A stretch of DNA of 21,483 nt, from positions 1 through 21,483 of the forward strand of contig SZOW01000024.1 in the NCBI GenBank assembly GCA_030263395.1. The letters run 5' to 3'. This document shows positions 1 through 6,051 of this stretch, in pieces. Both the position numbers and the translations under genes were made by a program. The notes beneath the pieces were generated by a model. It was not told where the DNA came from, searched no databases, and saw only the letters and a program-made list of their open reading frames with translations. The number at the start of each line of letters is the position of its first letter. Position 1 is the stretch's first letter. This DNA comes from QUBU01 sp014337915. Its GTDB lineage: Bacteria > Pseudomonadota > Gammaproteobacteria > Steroidobacterales > GCA-2729495.

Positions 1-83
1 ATGGCGTCCAGATCGCTGGCGCGCAGTAGCCCCTTCTGGCTGGCCAGATCGAGGACGCGTTGATTGTGGGTACTGGAGAGCAT
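1..83 (-). CDS. AbiEi-type antitoxin, N-terminal fragment (runs off window)
   Basis: Only the first 27 codons lie in the window; the gene continues past base 1. They read MLSSTHNQRVLDLASQKG, then LLRASDLDA. This pattern (NQRVLDLA...KGLLRxxDLDA) matches the N-terminal winged-helix domain of AbiEi antitoxins, transcriptional repressors of the type IV AbiE toxin-antitoxin system, whose toxin AbiEii is a nucleotidyltransferase. Family membership is inferred from this short stretch alone. The ATG at 83 has no clear Shine-Dalgarno sequence, so a leaderless transcript or another start is possible. The gene is divergent from the cassette that starts at 309, and a toxin gene would be expected beyond the left edge. 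Confidence 0.6.
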   Translation of the reverse strand, partial: MLSSTHNQRVLDLASQKGLLRASDLDA

Positions 84-308
84 GGGTGGAGTATGTTCCG
101 TTATTTCGTCGAATGCAACTTCTGGAAGACAAAACGAAACATTTAGCCCACGTTCTCCCGTTATCGCTGTTGGCAAACGATCCGCTGGGCGCGCTACAAA
201 TCGGGGGTGTGGCCGCTTCAATCGCAGCATCCCCTACACGAAAACCTTTTAAGCGAAATTATTTGATGATAGAATCCGCTTGAACGAAATCCGATGACGG
301 AGTTGCCA

Positions 309-965
309 ATGGCCCAGCCGAACCAAGAAACGATCCATGACCTGCTTGTGAGGAATATCCCGCGTGAGCTTGTCATGGGCCTCGAAGAAGCCAAGCTGGT
401 CGGCGCTCAACGTGCCTATGCTGCGGCGCGAGGGATGGATGACGGGCACTTGCCCAGCGTGGTGGGGCAGTTGCGCCACTTCCATATGAACGAGTCCTTC
501 CATCGCGCTCTCGCCGTTGCAGACGCATCTCCCTCACCGCTACGCGGCAATCAGATCGTCACAGGCCGGTCTGGGATCTTCACCTTGGCACGGTTCAACA
601 CCAAGTATGGGGTCTGGAACAGCGGGCGGCGTAGCGAAACCCGAAAACAGATGTCCCTGGCGAACGCAGCCATCGAGCCACTGGTTCAACCCGGACTCTT
701 TTCAGGCTACGTGGAGCCATCCCAAGCGGTTGTGTTCGTCGTGGCCTGCTTTGCAGGATCGCTGCACAGCCAGCCGGACACACCCGTCTCCATCGAAATC
801 GCGGTTCCAGATCGCCACATGCAAGGCTGGCTTTTCCGGGAACCCATTGACGCATTCATCAAGCGCTACGACCAGCAGCCGACAGCAGGCCAGGACGATT
901 TGGCTGTGCCGAAGCTGAAGAAGAACATTGGAAAACAACAAGACAAAGACGGAACAGGATCATGA
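309..965 (+). CDS. Conserved hypothetical protein, first gene of accessory cassette
   Basis: A 218-aa soluble protein with no signal peptide or membrane segment, which I do not recognise. The start at 309 (MAQPNQETIHDLL) is chosen over the in-frame ATG at 294 because ACGGAG (297-302) lies 6 nt upstream of 309. The body is mixed alpha/beta, and the last 20 residues are strongly charged and Lys-rich (PKLKKNIGKQQDKDG). The stop overlaps the start of the XRE-ImmA gene as ATGA (962-965), so the two are almost certainly translated together. A TAGAAT at 270-275 could be a -10 box, but its -35 (TTTTAA, 247-252) is poor. The cassette context suggests a partner or substrate of the ImmA-type protease; that is inference. 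Confidence 0.8.
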   Translation: MAQPNQETIHDLLVRNIPRELVMGLEEAKLVGAQRAYAAARGMDDGHLPSVVGQLRHFHMNESFHRALAVADASPSPLRGNQIVTGRSGIFTLARFNTKYGVWNSGRRSETRKQMSLANAAIEPLVQPGLFSGYVEPSQAVVFVVACFAGSLHSQPDTPVSIEIAVPDRHMQGWLFREPIDAFIKRYDQQPTAGQDDLAVPKLKKNIGKQQDKDGTGS

Positions 966-2170
966 GCAGGGGTGGTGTACAAGGATTTCAGAAAGATCGA
1001 CTTAGCCAAATTCTTGCGGCTCGTCGTCTGACTCAAGTCCAGTTGGCCTCGATGGTCGATGTGTCTCCGGCGACCATCAGCAAGTGGCGCGCAGGAACGC
1101 AAGCGCCCGAGCGTGACGCGCTTGAACGCCTTGCTGGCGTGGTCAACGTCACGCCGGAATGGTTTACGCGTGCGCCCGGGGCGAAGTTGTCGTTGCCGCT
1201 TTTTCGCAGCAACGCGTCAGCACACGTCGCTGCACGAGCCATGCTTGAGGCCCGCCTTGAGTGGGCCCAGGACGTGGCGGCTGCCCTGATGGAGTACGTT
1301 GACTACCCCGATGTCAATTTACCCTCTCGCGATTACACCGATCCAGAAGAGATCACTAACGAGGACATCGAGAAGGCTGCCAGCGAATGCCGGGACCTGT
1401 GGCGTTTGGGCCGTTCGGCGATTCAAGACTTGGCGCTGGCAGTAGAAGGCGCTGGAGTGATCGTCGTCCGGGAAGAAACCGGCATCGCTCAGATCGAAGG
1501 GCTATCGGCTTGGAGTGAAGCATTGGGGCGACCGCTCATTCTTTTGTCCGCCGACAAAAACAATGGGTACCGCAGTCGCTTCGATCTTGCCCACGAGGTC
1601 GGGCATCTGATCCTGCATCGTCACATTCAGCGCACGACAGACAACGCGCGCCACAAAATGATGGAAGCGCAGGCACACCGTTTCGCAGGCGCATTTTTGC
1701 TGCCAGCCGAAACGTTCGCCAGCGAAGTTCGCGTGCCACCGACTCTGGATGACTTGTTGCTGCTGAAGCGCCGTTGGGGCGTGTCGGCGGCAGCGATCAT
1801 CATGCGGCTGAAGGCGCTTGAGATGCTGGATGAAGATGGCGCTCTGATGCTTTTCAAGCGTCGCTCTGCGCGGTGGGGTGCGAAATCGGAACCCGGAGAC
1901 GAGGATCGTCGACCAGAGCAGCCACGCCTGCTTCGTCGCACCATTGATCTGTTGGTCGAAGAGAAGGTCATGCCTTTGGACGCCATCCCGAGGCACATCG
2001 GACTGGCTGCGGGCGACGTGGAAGCACTCGCCGGATTGCCCGAAGGCTACTTCCAGGGCAAAACCAATGTCGTGGAGTTTGCACGACTGAAAGCAACCCA
2101 GAAGCCGGTTGATGACCACCCGGCCCAAGGCAATAAGGTGGTGCCATTCCGGCCCGTCTCCAAATCCTGA
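962..2170 (+). CDS. XRE-family regulator fused to ImmA/IrrE-type metallopeptidase
   Basis: A 402-aa two-domain protein. Residues about 12-70 form an XRE/Cro helix-turn-helix (LTQVQLASMVDVSPATISKW). Residues about 150-255 form an ImmA/IrrE (COG2856) domain with the zinc-metalloprotease motif HEVGH at 211-215 and a downstream helix, MMEAQAHRFAGAFLLP, that supplies the likely third ligand Glu235. ImmA-type proteins cleave cognate repressors to trigger phage or ICE induction; IrrE/PprI does so in radiation response. HTH-ImmA fusions are often called toxin-antitoxin-like regulators. A C-terminal region of about 125 residues follows. The gene overlaps the previous one by 4 nt and is followed 16 nt later by the 82-aa gene, so all are probably one operon. 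The target repressor is unknown. Confidence 0.88.
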   Translation: MSRGGVQGFQKDRLSQILAARRLTQVQLASMVDVSPATISKWRAGTQAPERDALERLAGVVNVTPEWFTRAPGAKLSLPLFRSNASAHVAARAMLEARLEWAQDVAAALMEYVDYPDVNLPSRDYTDPEEITNEDIEKAASECRDLWRLGRSAIQDLALAVEGAGVIVVREETGIAQIEGLSAWSEALGRPLILLSADKNNGYRSRFDLAHEVGHLILHRHIQRTTDNARHKMMEAQAHRFAGAFLLPAETFASEVRVPPTLDDLLLLKRRWGVSAAAIIMRLKALEMLDEDGALMLFKRRSARWGAKSEPGDEDRRPEQPRLLRRTIDLLVEEKVMPLDAIPRHIGLAAGDVEALAGLPEGYFQGKTNVVEFARLKATQKPVDDHPAQGNKVVPFRPVSKS

Positions 2171-2186
2171 TGTGAAAGGAACAGCG

Positions 2187-2435
2187 ATGTCCAAGAACAC
2201 AAAGCAGACGTCCTCACGAATTGGTCGGCTGGCGTCGGAAACGCTACAAAGCAGCAGTTCGTCGCAAGTGGCCAAGAGTCTGGCCGCCTCGGCACTGTCT
2301 CAGCGCAGCGGCGACAAACAGACCGGTGCCCAGATGGAAGACAAGGCCGCACGCGTTTTGGCCAGCGACCGATACGCCAAAGAGACGAAAGAACTGGCGG
2401 CCTCGGTCCTGTCCCAAGCCAACAAGCAGCGCTGA
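2187..2435 (+). CDS. Small 82-aa protein built of two similar halves
   Basis: Starts MSKNTKQTSSRIGRLASE, 16 nt after the XRE-ImmA stop, with GAAAGGA upstream of the ATG. The protein is an internal duplication. The first half, ETLQSSSSSQVAKSLAASALSQ (given here as its key features), shows a Leu, then about 10 polar residues, then K-x-LAASxLSQ; the second half, ARVLASDRYAKETKELAASVLSQ, shows the same pattern. Each half looks like one or two amphipathic helices. There is no Cys, no membrane segment and no known catalytic motif. I recall similar small proteins in proteobacterial integrative elements, but no function. An in-frame upstream ATG at 2109 lies inside the preceding gene and is rejected. 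Confidence 0.75.
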   Translation: MSKNTKQTSSRIGRLASETLQSSSSSQVAKSLAASALSQRSGDKQTGAQMEDKAARVLASDRYAKETKELAASVLSQANKQR

Positions 2436-2438
2436 GCC

Positions 2439-2454
2439 AGGGAGTCGAGTCCCT
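2439..2454 (+). promoter_or_regulatory. Small hairpin carrying the SD of the next gene
   Basis: AGGGA (2439-2443), loop GTCGAG, TCCCT (2450-2454) is a perfect 5-bp inverted repeat ending one base before the ATG at 2456. The only purine-rich SD-like sequence for the 153-aa gene is the 5' arm of this hairpin, so folding could mask it. This is seen in the sequence; a regulatory role is inferred, and chance is possible for so short a stem. Confidence 0.35.
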
Positions 2455-2455
2455 C

Positions 2456-2917
2456 ATGTCACAGGATCTGAGCGACTCGCAACTGAAGGATCTCTGGCGT
2501 CAGGGAAAAATCCCGGTCATCTTCAAGCGCAATAAGCCACTGCCGGTCTTGGCGCGCATTCCGTTTGCCGAAGGGAACATGGAGTGGCTACGGGATGGCC
2601 GACGCCTGAAGCCCGATTGGTGTGCGCAGTTCAAGGCCTGGGAAATTCCGACGGCGTGGTTCGACAGCGTGATCAAACTTGCGCTGAGGCGACACCAAGA
2701 GGTCTACGTGATCCAGTTGTACCGGGAGCACCAGAAATGCGCCCCAGCATGCTGGAACGCTGAGGGCTTTCACTGCGAATGCTCCTGCATGGGGGAGAAC
2801 CACGGCGGTGGTCATCCAGACGGCAACTGGTACGAGGTTTCCGAAACCTTTGCCGTGTCCTGGGGGCAGCAGCGCTATTCATGCCGCCATCTGAAGGTCA
2901 AGAACCCCGGGCGATGA
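2456..2917 (+). CDS. Cys-rich hypothetical protein (putative metal-binding motif)
   Basis: A 153-aa cytoplasmic protein, the last gene of the cassette, 20 nt after the 82-aa gene. Its most striking part is residues about 99-120, a compact Cys/His cluster of pattern C-x3-C-x8-C-x-C-x-C-M-G-E-N-H-G (CAPACWNAEG then HCECSCMGENHG), which could bind zinc or an iron-sulfur centre. The N-terminal half is rich in Trp, Lys and Arg (RQGKIPVIFKRNKPLPVLAR), and the C-terminus carries another Cys-His pair (RYSCRHLKV). I do not recognise a named domain. Similar CSCxGxNHG proteins occur in phage and ICE cargo, by memory and without a search. Weak initiation context: see the hairpin at 2439-2454. Confidence 0.75.
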   Translation: MSQDLSDSQLKDLWRQGKIPVIFKRNKPLPVLARIPFAEGNMEWLRDGRRLKPDWCAQFKAWEIPTAWFDSVIKLALRRHQEVYVIQLYREHQKCAPACWNAEGFHCECSCMGENHGGGHPDGNWYEVSETFAVSWGQQRYSCRHLKVKNPGR

Positions 2918-2968
2918 CCGTGGCAGCGCAAGCTATCGAAGGTCGGAAATGCGCGGAGACAGCCAAAG

Positions 2969-2997
2969 TTCACCCGGACCTCCGCATCGTATATAAT
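2969..2997 (+). promoter_or_regulatory. Sigma70 promoter upstream of structured RNA
   Basis: -35 TTCACC (2969-2974, 4 of 6 consensus bases), a 17-bp spacer, and a perfect -10 TATAAT (2992-2997). Transcription would start near 3005, at the left edge of the structured RNA and clear of any coding sequence. The consensus -10 and ideal spacing make this one of the strongest promoters in the window. Confidence 0.7.
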
Positions 2998-3004
2998 CAC
3001 GCCT

Positions 3005-3104
3005 ACGGTGTCCTCGCCGGTGAGGCAGGAAGGTTCTCTCTAGTAGGGGACTACACCACCAATTCCAGAGCCCAACCCGCAGCTGTCGGGTTCTTCCTGC
3101 CGGC
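3005..3104 (+). ncRNA. Structured RNA resembling phage C4 antisense RNA
   Basis: This sits directly downstream of a strong promoter and has dense complementary segments. CCTC/GAGG (3012-3015 with 3022-3025) closes a loop containing GCCGG; GGTGT/ACACC pairs 3007-3011 with 3053-3057; AACCCG/CGGGTT pairs 3074-3079 with 3087-3092; GGCAGGAAG/CTTCCTGCC pairs 3024-3032 with 3093-3101. The last helix competes with some of the others. The layout (CTCGCCGGTGAG hairpin, GGTTCTCT, CTACACCACCAATTCCAGAG, CCCAACCCG hairpin) recalls the C4 antisense RNA of phages P1, P7 and P4. These use two short segments, a' and b', to pair with nearby targets and block translation of a leader ORF. Candidate targets here are CCGGC (3100-3104) and GGTGGT (3121-3126). 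The family name comes from memory; no covariance search was run. Confidence 0.5.
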
Positions 3105-3134
3105 TTTTCCACGGTCGAGCGGTGGTTGGTCCGG

Positions 3135-3203
3135 ATGCGTCCGTCGCTCCGGGTCCGCTGGTCAGTCTTGTGCCGTCTGTATCGATCCGCTGATCGGGGT
3201 TGA
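3135..3203 (+). CDS. Possible 22-aa leader peptide downstream of C4-like RNA
   Basis: ATG at 3135 opens a 22-codon frame (MRPSLRVRWSVLCRLYRSAD then RG) ending at TGA 3201-3203. GGTGG (3121-3125), a weak SD 9 nt upstream, is complementary to CCACC inside the C4-like RNA (3056-3060). In P1-type systems C4 RNA blocks a short leader ORF whose translation is needed for the next gene, so the position fits. The peptide is Arg-rich, resembles nothing I know, and a 22-codon ORF can occur by chance. Confidence 0.25.
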   Translation: MRPSLRVRWSVLCRLYRSADRG

Positions 3204-3238
3204 TTGTCTGGAGACCATAAAAAGACTATATTCAGTCC
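3204..3238 (+). promoter_or_regulatory. Promoter and operator-like palindrome of the toxin-antitoxin pair
   Basis: -35 TTGTCT (3204-3209), a 17-bp spacer and -10 TATATT (3227-3232) predict a start near 3239, about 24 nt before the antitoxin GTG. The -10 lies inside the inverted repeat GACT-N6-AGTC (3224-3237). Phd/YefM antitoxins normally repress their own operon by binding a palindrome over the -10, so this is the likely autoregulatory operator. The motif is seen directly; its binding is inferred. Confidence 0.6.
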
Positions 3239-3262
3239 TTGGTGCGTACCAGGGAACCGACA

Positions 3263-3538
3263 GTGCGCTACTCAGCCCAGATCAAGCCGATCAGTTACCT
3301 CAAGGCAAACGCTGCCGACGTCCTGGCCCGGCTGGCCGAGGACCGGGAGCCGCTGGTCATTACCCAGAACGGGGAGGCCAAGGCAGTCATCCAGGACGTT
3401 GTCTCGTATGAGGCGACGCAGGAAACGCTGGCGCTTCTGAAAATCCTGGCGCTTGGCAACGCGGAGATCGAGGCCGGCAGGGTGCAGGCGGCTGCCGAGG
3501 TGATCGCGAAGCTCCGCGCCAGGCAGTCGGCCAGGTAG
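3263..3538 (+). CDS. Antitoxin of YefM/Phd family
   Basis: A 91-aa protein starting at GTG 3263, with AGGGA (3251-3255) 7 nt upstream; an in-frame TTG at 3239 coincides with the predicted transcription start and is rejected. The N-terminal half is typical Phd/YefM: QIKPISYLKANAADVL, then REPLVITQNGEAKAVIQD and VVSYEATQETL. This half dimerises and binds operator DNA. The C-terminal half (ILALGNAEIEAGRVQAAAEV) is the flexible part that wraps and neutralises the toxin. The stop TAG overlaps the toxin GTG by one base (TAGTG at 3536-3540), giving tight translational coupling. Likely autoregulated through the palindrome at 3224-3237. Confidence 0.92.
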   Translation: MRYSAQIKPISYLKANAADVLARLAEDREPLVITQNGEAKAVIQDVVSYEATQETLALLKILALGNAEIEAGRVQAAAEVIAKLRARQSAR

Positions 3539-3873
3539 TGGCAGGCCGTAAACATGAGGTCCTGCTGACTGCCGGTGCCGGGCAGGACCTGCAGTCAATC
3601 TACGACTACATTGCTGAGTCTGACCGCAAGGCAAGTGCCGACCACGTTCTGGATCGGCTGCTGGAGGTCATCGAGGGCCTTTCGACCCTTCCTGATCGCG
3701 GTGCATTTCCTGCGGAACTGGTTGCCCTCGGAATCCGCGACTACCGGCAGGCCGTCTTCAAGCCATACCGGGTGATCTACCGGGTCATCGGCGGAAAGGT
3801 CTATGTCTACATCATCGCCGACGGCCGCCGGAACATGCAGTCACTCCTCGCGCGGCGCCTGCTCGGGGCCTGA
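3538..3873 (+). CDS. Toxin of RelE/ParE superfamily
   Basis: A 111-aa protein with the RelE/ParE fold signature: an N-terminal strand and helix (EVLLTAGAGQDLQSIYDYIA), the central AFPAELVALGIRDYRQAVFK segment, and the strand pair PYRVIYRVIGGKVYVYIIAD ending in GRRNMQSLLARRLL. RelE toxins cut mRNA in the ribosomal A site, whereas ParE toxins poison DNA gyrase. Sequence alone does not decide between them; the DYR...PYRVIYRV pattern is common in proteins annotated as ParE-like. The start is GTG 3538, overlapping the antitoxin stop. All parts look intact, so the module is probably functional. Confidence 0.9.
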   Translation: MAGRKHEVLLTAGAGQDLQSIYDYIAESDRKASADHVLDRLLEVIEGLSTLPDRGAFPAELVALGIRDYRQAVFKPYRVIYRVIGGKVYVYIIADGRRNMQSLLARRLLGA

Positions 3874-3997
3874 GGGCCGTTGCAGGCCGACGTAACCCAG
3901 CACGCGCTACCCGCCTTGTCGCCGCTCAGCCAACCACGGTAACCTGCACGCGACGGCCGCAACACGACGGCCGTGTGCTGTCACGACGGGGGAAATC

Positions 3998-5125
3998 ATG
4001 GCTGAACAGTTTTCGCTGGTTCACAGCGGCGGTGGATTACGGGCCGGGGCGGTCGCGTTGCTGCTGCTCGCGTTGTCGGGCTGCATGAGCTACGGCGCGG
4101 TGACGCTCGACCGCGACCGCCTGGACTTCACCCAGGCGATGGCGAATTCCTGGAAGCAGCAGACACTGCTCAACATCGTCAAGATGCGCTACGCCGATAC
4201 GCCGATCTTCGTCGATGTCGGGCAGATCGTCAGCAGCTACCAGCTCAGCAGCAGCGTCGCGGCAGGTACCACGGTGTACCCGAACCTTCCGGCGTCCAGC
4301 AGTGATTCCAACAGCATCCTCAACCTCGGTGTCCAGGGCCAGTACACCGACCGGCCGACGATCACCTACACGCCGCTGACCGGCTCGCAGTTCGTGCGCA
4401 CGCTGATGACCCCGATTCCGCCGATCCGGCTGTTTGAGCTGGTCGAGGCGGGCTGGCGGGCGGACCTGCTGCTCACGGCCGGCGTGCAGACCGTGAACGG
4501 CCTGTCCAACAGCCGCGGTGGCGCGCAATTGCGACTGGAGGATCCGCAGTTCGTGCAGCTGGTGGGCGCGCTGCGCCGGCTGCAGGCGGCCGGTGCCCTG
4601 GGATCACGCTTCGATGCGGAGCGGGAGAAGCGTCAGGGCGAGGGGCTGGTGCTGTTCCTCAGCAGCCGGAACCTCACGCCGGAGATCCGCGCGGATCAGG
4701 ACACGCTCAGGCGTCTGCTCGGCCTGAACCCGGCGAAGCAGGTGTTCTCGATCGTCTTCGGCGAAGTGCCTGCCGGGCGTGATGACGTCATCGCCGTGCA
4801 TACCCGATCCGGCTTCCAGATCCTGTATGAACTGGCGACCTTCGTGCAGGTCCCCGAGGAGCACGAGCGCGAGATGCGCGCCTACCCGCACCTGCCGGCG
4901 CCCCCCGCCGGCCAGGAGACCCTGCCGCCGCTGATCCGCATCCTCAGTGGCGATGCGAAGCCCACCGACGCCTTCGTGCTGGTCAACTATGGCGAGCGCT
5001 GGTACTGGATCGAGAACCGCGACCTGGCCTCGAAGGGCATGTTCTCGTTTCTGCTGGTGATGCTGACGCTGGCCGAATCCGGCGCGAACGCACCGACGCC
5101 GTTCGTCACGATCCAGGCGAACTGA
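3998..5125 (+). CDS. Putative outer-membrane lipoprotein of unknown function
   Basis: A 375-aa protein. An N-terminal hydrophobic stretch (AGAVALLLLALSGC) ends in a lipobox with Cys29, so it should be cleaved by signal peptidase II and lipid-anchored. The residue after Cys is Met, not Asp, so sorting to the outer membrane is expected. The mature part starts with LDFTQAMANSWKQQTLLNIV then KMRYADTPIFVDV, a pattern I recall from uncharacterised proteobacterial lipoproteins, and contains a Ser-rich segment around residues 83-110. A hydrophobic C-terminal stretch (GMFSFLLVMLTLAES) lies near residue 350. GGGGGA precedes the ATG. The gene stands alone; the 124 nt before it hold a short hairpin (ACACG/CGTGT, 3962-3976) and two CGACGGCCG copies. 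Confidence 0.8.
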   Translation: MAEQFSLVHSGGGLRAGAVALLLLALSGCMSYGAVTLDRDRLDFTQAMANSWKQQTLLNIVKMRYADTPIFVDVGQIVSSYQLSSSVAAGTTVYPNLPASSSDSNSILNLGVQGQYTDRPTITYTPLTGSQFVRTLMTPIPPIRLFELVEAGWRADLLLTAGVQTVNGLSNSRGGAQLRLEDPQFVQLVGALRRLQAAGALGSRFDAEREKRQGEGLVLFLSSRNLTPEIRADQDTLRRLLGLNPAKQVFSIVFGEVPAGRDDVIAVHTRSGFQILYELATFVQVPEEHEREMRAYPHLPAPPAGQETLPPLIRILSGDAKPTDAFVLVNYGERWYWIENRDLASKGMFSFLLVMLTLAESGANAPTPFVTIQAN

Positions 5126-5164
5126 AGGTCTGCCAGCGCCGGCCGTACGCCTGACCGGGAATGC

Positions 5165-6049
5165 TCAGCGCCCCGTCGCTTCCGGCAGCGGCGTGAACTC
5201 GCGATCGTCGCCCACGGGCAGTGGCATACGCTGCGCGCGCCAGTCGGCACGTGCCTGCTCCAGGCGTTCGCGGGACGAGGAGACGAAATTCCAGTCGATG
5301 TAGCGTTCACCGACCGGTTCACCGCCCAGCAGCATGACCGTGGCGGGCTGCGTGGCGGTGATCGTCACCGCGCGGCCGGGTTCCAGAACCTGCATCTGGC
5401 CCGCGGCCAGGCGGTGTCCGCCGAGTTCGACCTCGCCGCTGCTGACGTACACAGCCCGCTCCGGGTACCGGGTGCCGAGGTTGCGTCTGGCACCGGCCTG
5501 CATGTCCCAGTGCAGGTAGAACAGCGGCGAGTGGGTTTGCACGCTGGCCACCTGGCCGTCGATCTCGCCGGCGATCAACCGGCCGCTGACGCCGCCTTCA
5601 TGGATCTCCGGCAATTGCCCGGCGCCCTCGTGGTGATGGAAGGCCGGTTCCATTTCCTCCAGCTCGCGCGGCAGCGCCACCCAGGCCTGGATGCCGTGCA
5701 TGTGCGCGCCATGGGAGCGCGCATATTCAAGCCGTTCACTGTGGGTGATGCCGCGGCCGGCGGTCATCCAGTTCACTTCGCCGGGACGGATCTCCTGGTG
5801 GAAACCGAGGCTGTCGCGATGGGTGAGGGCACCGCTGTACAGGTAGGTGACTGTGGCGAGGCCGATATGTGGATGTGGCCGGACGTCCAGCTCCCGCGGG
5901 ATACCCGGGGCCAGATCCAGCGGGCCCATGTGGTCGAAGAAGATGAATGGGCCGACCATGCGCCGCTGCGCATGGGGCAGCACCCGGCCGACGACAAAGC
6001 CGCCGCCGAGGTCGCGGCTGCGCCGCTCGATCCGCAGGTCGTTGTCCAT
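5165..6049 (-). CDS. Pirin family protein
   Basis: A 294-aa bicupin of the pirin family (YhhW/PA2418-like). The N-terminal cupin carries the metal-binding set HPH at 59-61 and THSE at 102-105 (ligands His59, His61, His103, Glu105). This is followed by HGIQAWVALPRELEEMEPAF and the C-terminal pirin domain, which includes GGEPVGERYIDWNFVSSS. Bacterial pirins include quercetin 2,3-dioxygenases and redox-sensing modulators; the substrate here is unknown. The start is set at ATG 6049, with AGGAG 8 nt upstream. An ATG at 6055 overlapping the regulator stop as ATGA is an alternative with a 2-nt spacer. Co-directional with the norR-like gene and probably cotranscribed, so it may be under the same nitrosative or redox control. 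Confidence 0.9.
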   Translation of the reverse strand: MDNDLRIERRSRDLGGGFVVGRVLPHAQRRMVGPFIFFDHMGPLDLAPGIPRELDVRPHPHIGLATVTYLYSGALTHRDSLGFHQEIRPGEVNWMTAGRGITHSERLEYARSHGAHMHGIQAWVALPRELEEMEPAFHHHEGAGQLPEIHEGGVSGRLIAGEIDGQVASVQTHSPLFYLHWDMQAGARRNLGTRYPERAVYVSSGEVELGGHRLAAGQMQVLEPGRAVTITATQPATVMLLGGEPVGERYIDWNFVSSSRERLEQARADWRAQRMPLPVGDDREFTPLPEATGR

Positions 6050-6051
6050 GG

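Noticed and set aside
86..283. 65-codon open frame in the AbiEi-cassette spacer
   Set aside because: No SD, no similarity that I recognise, and it occupies what should be the divergent promoter region.
2779..3411. 210-codon frame running from the Cys-rich gene through the structured RNA into the antitoxin
   Set aside because: Overlaps two supported genes in another frame and crosses two promoters and the structured RNA; it has no motif.
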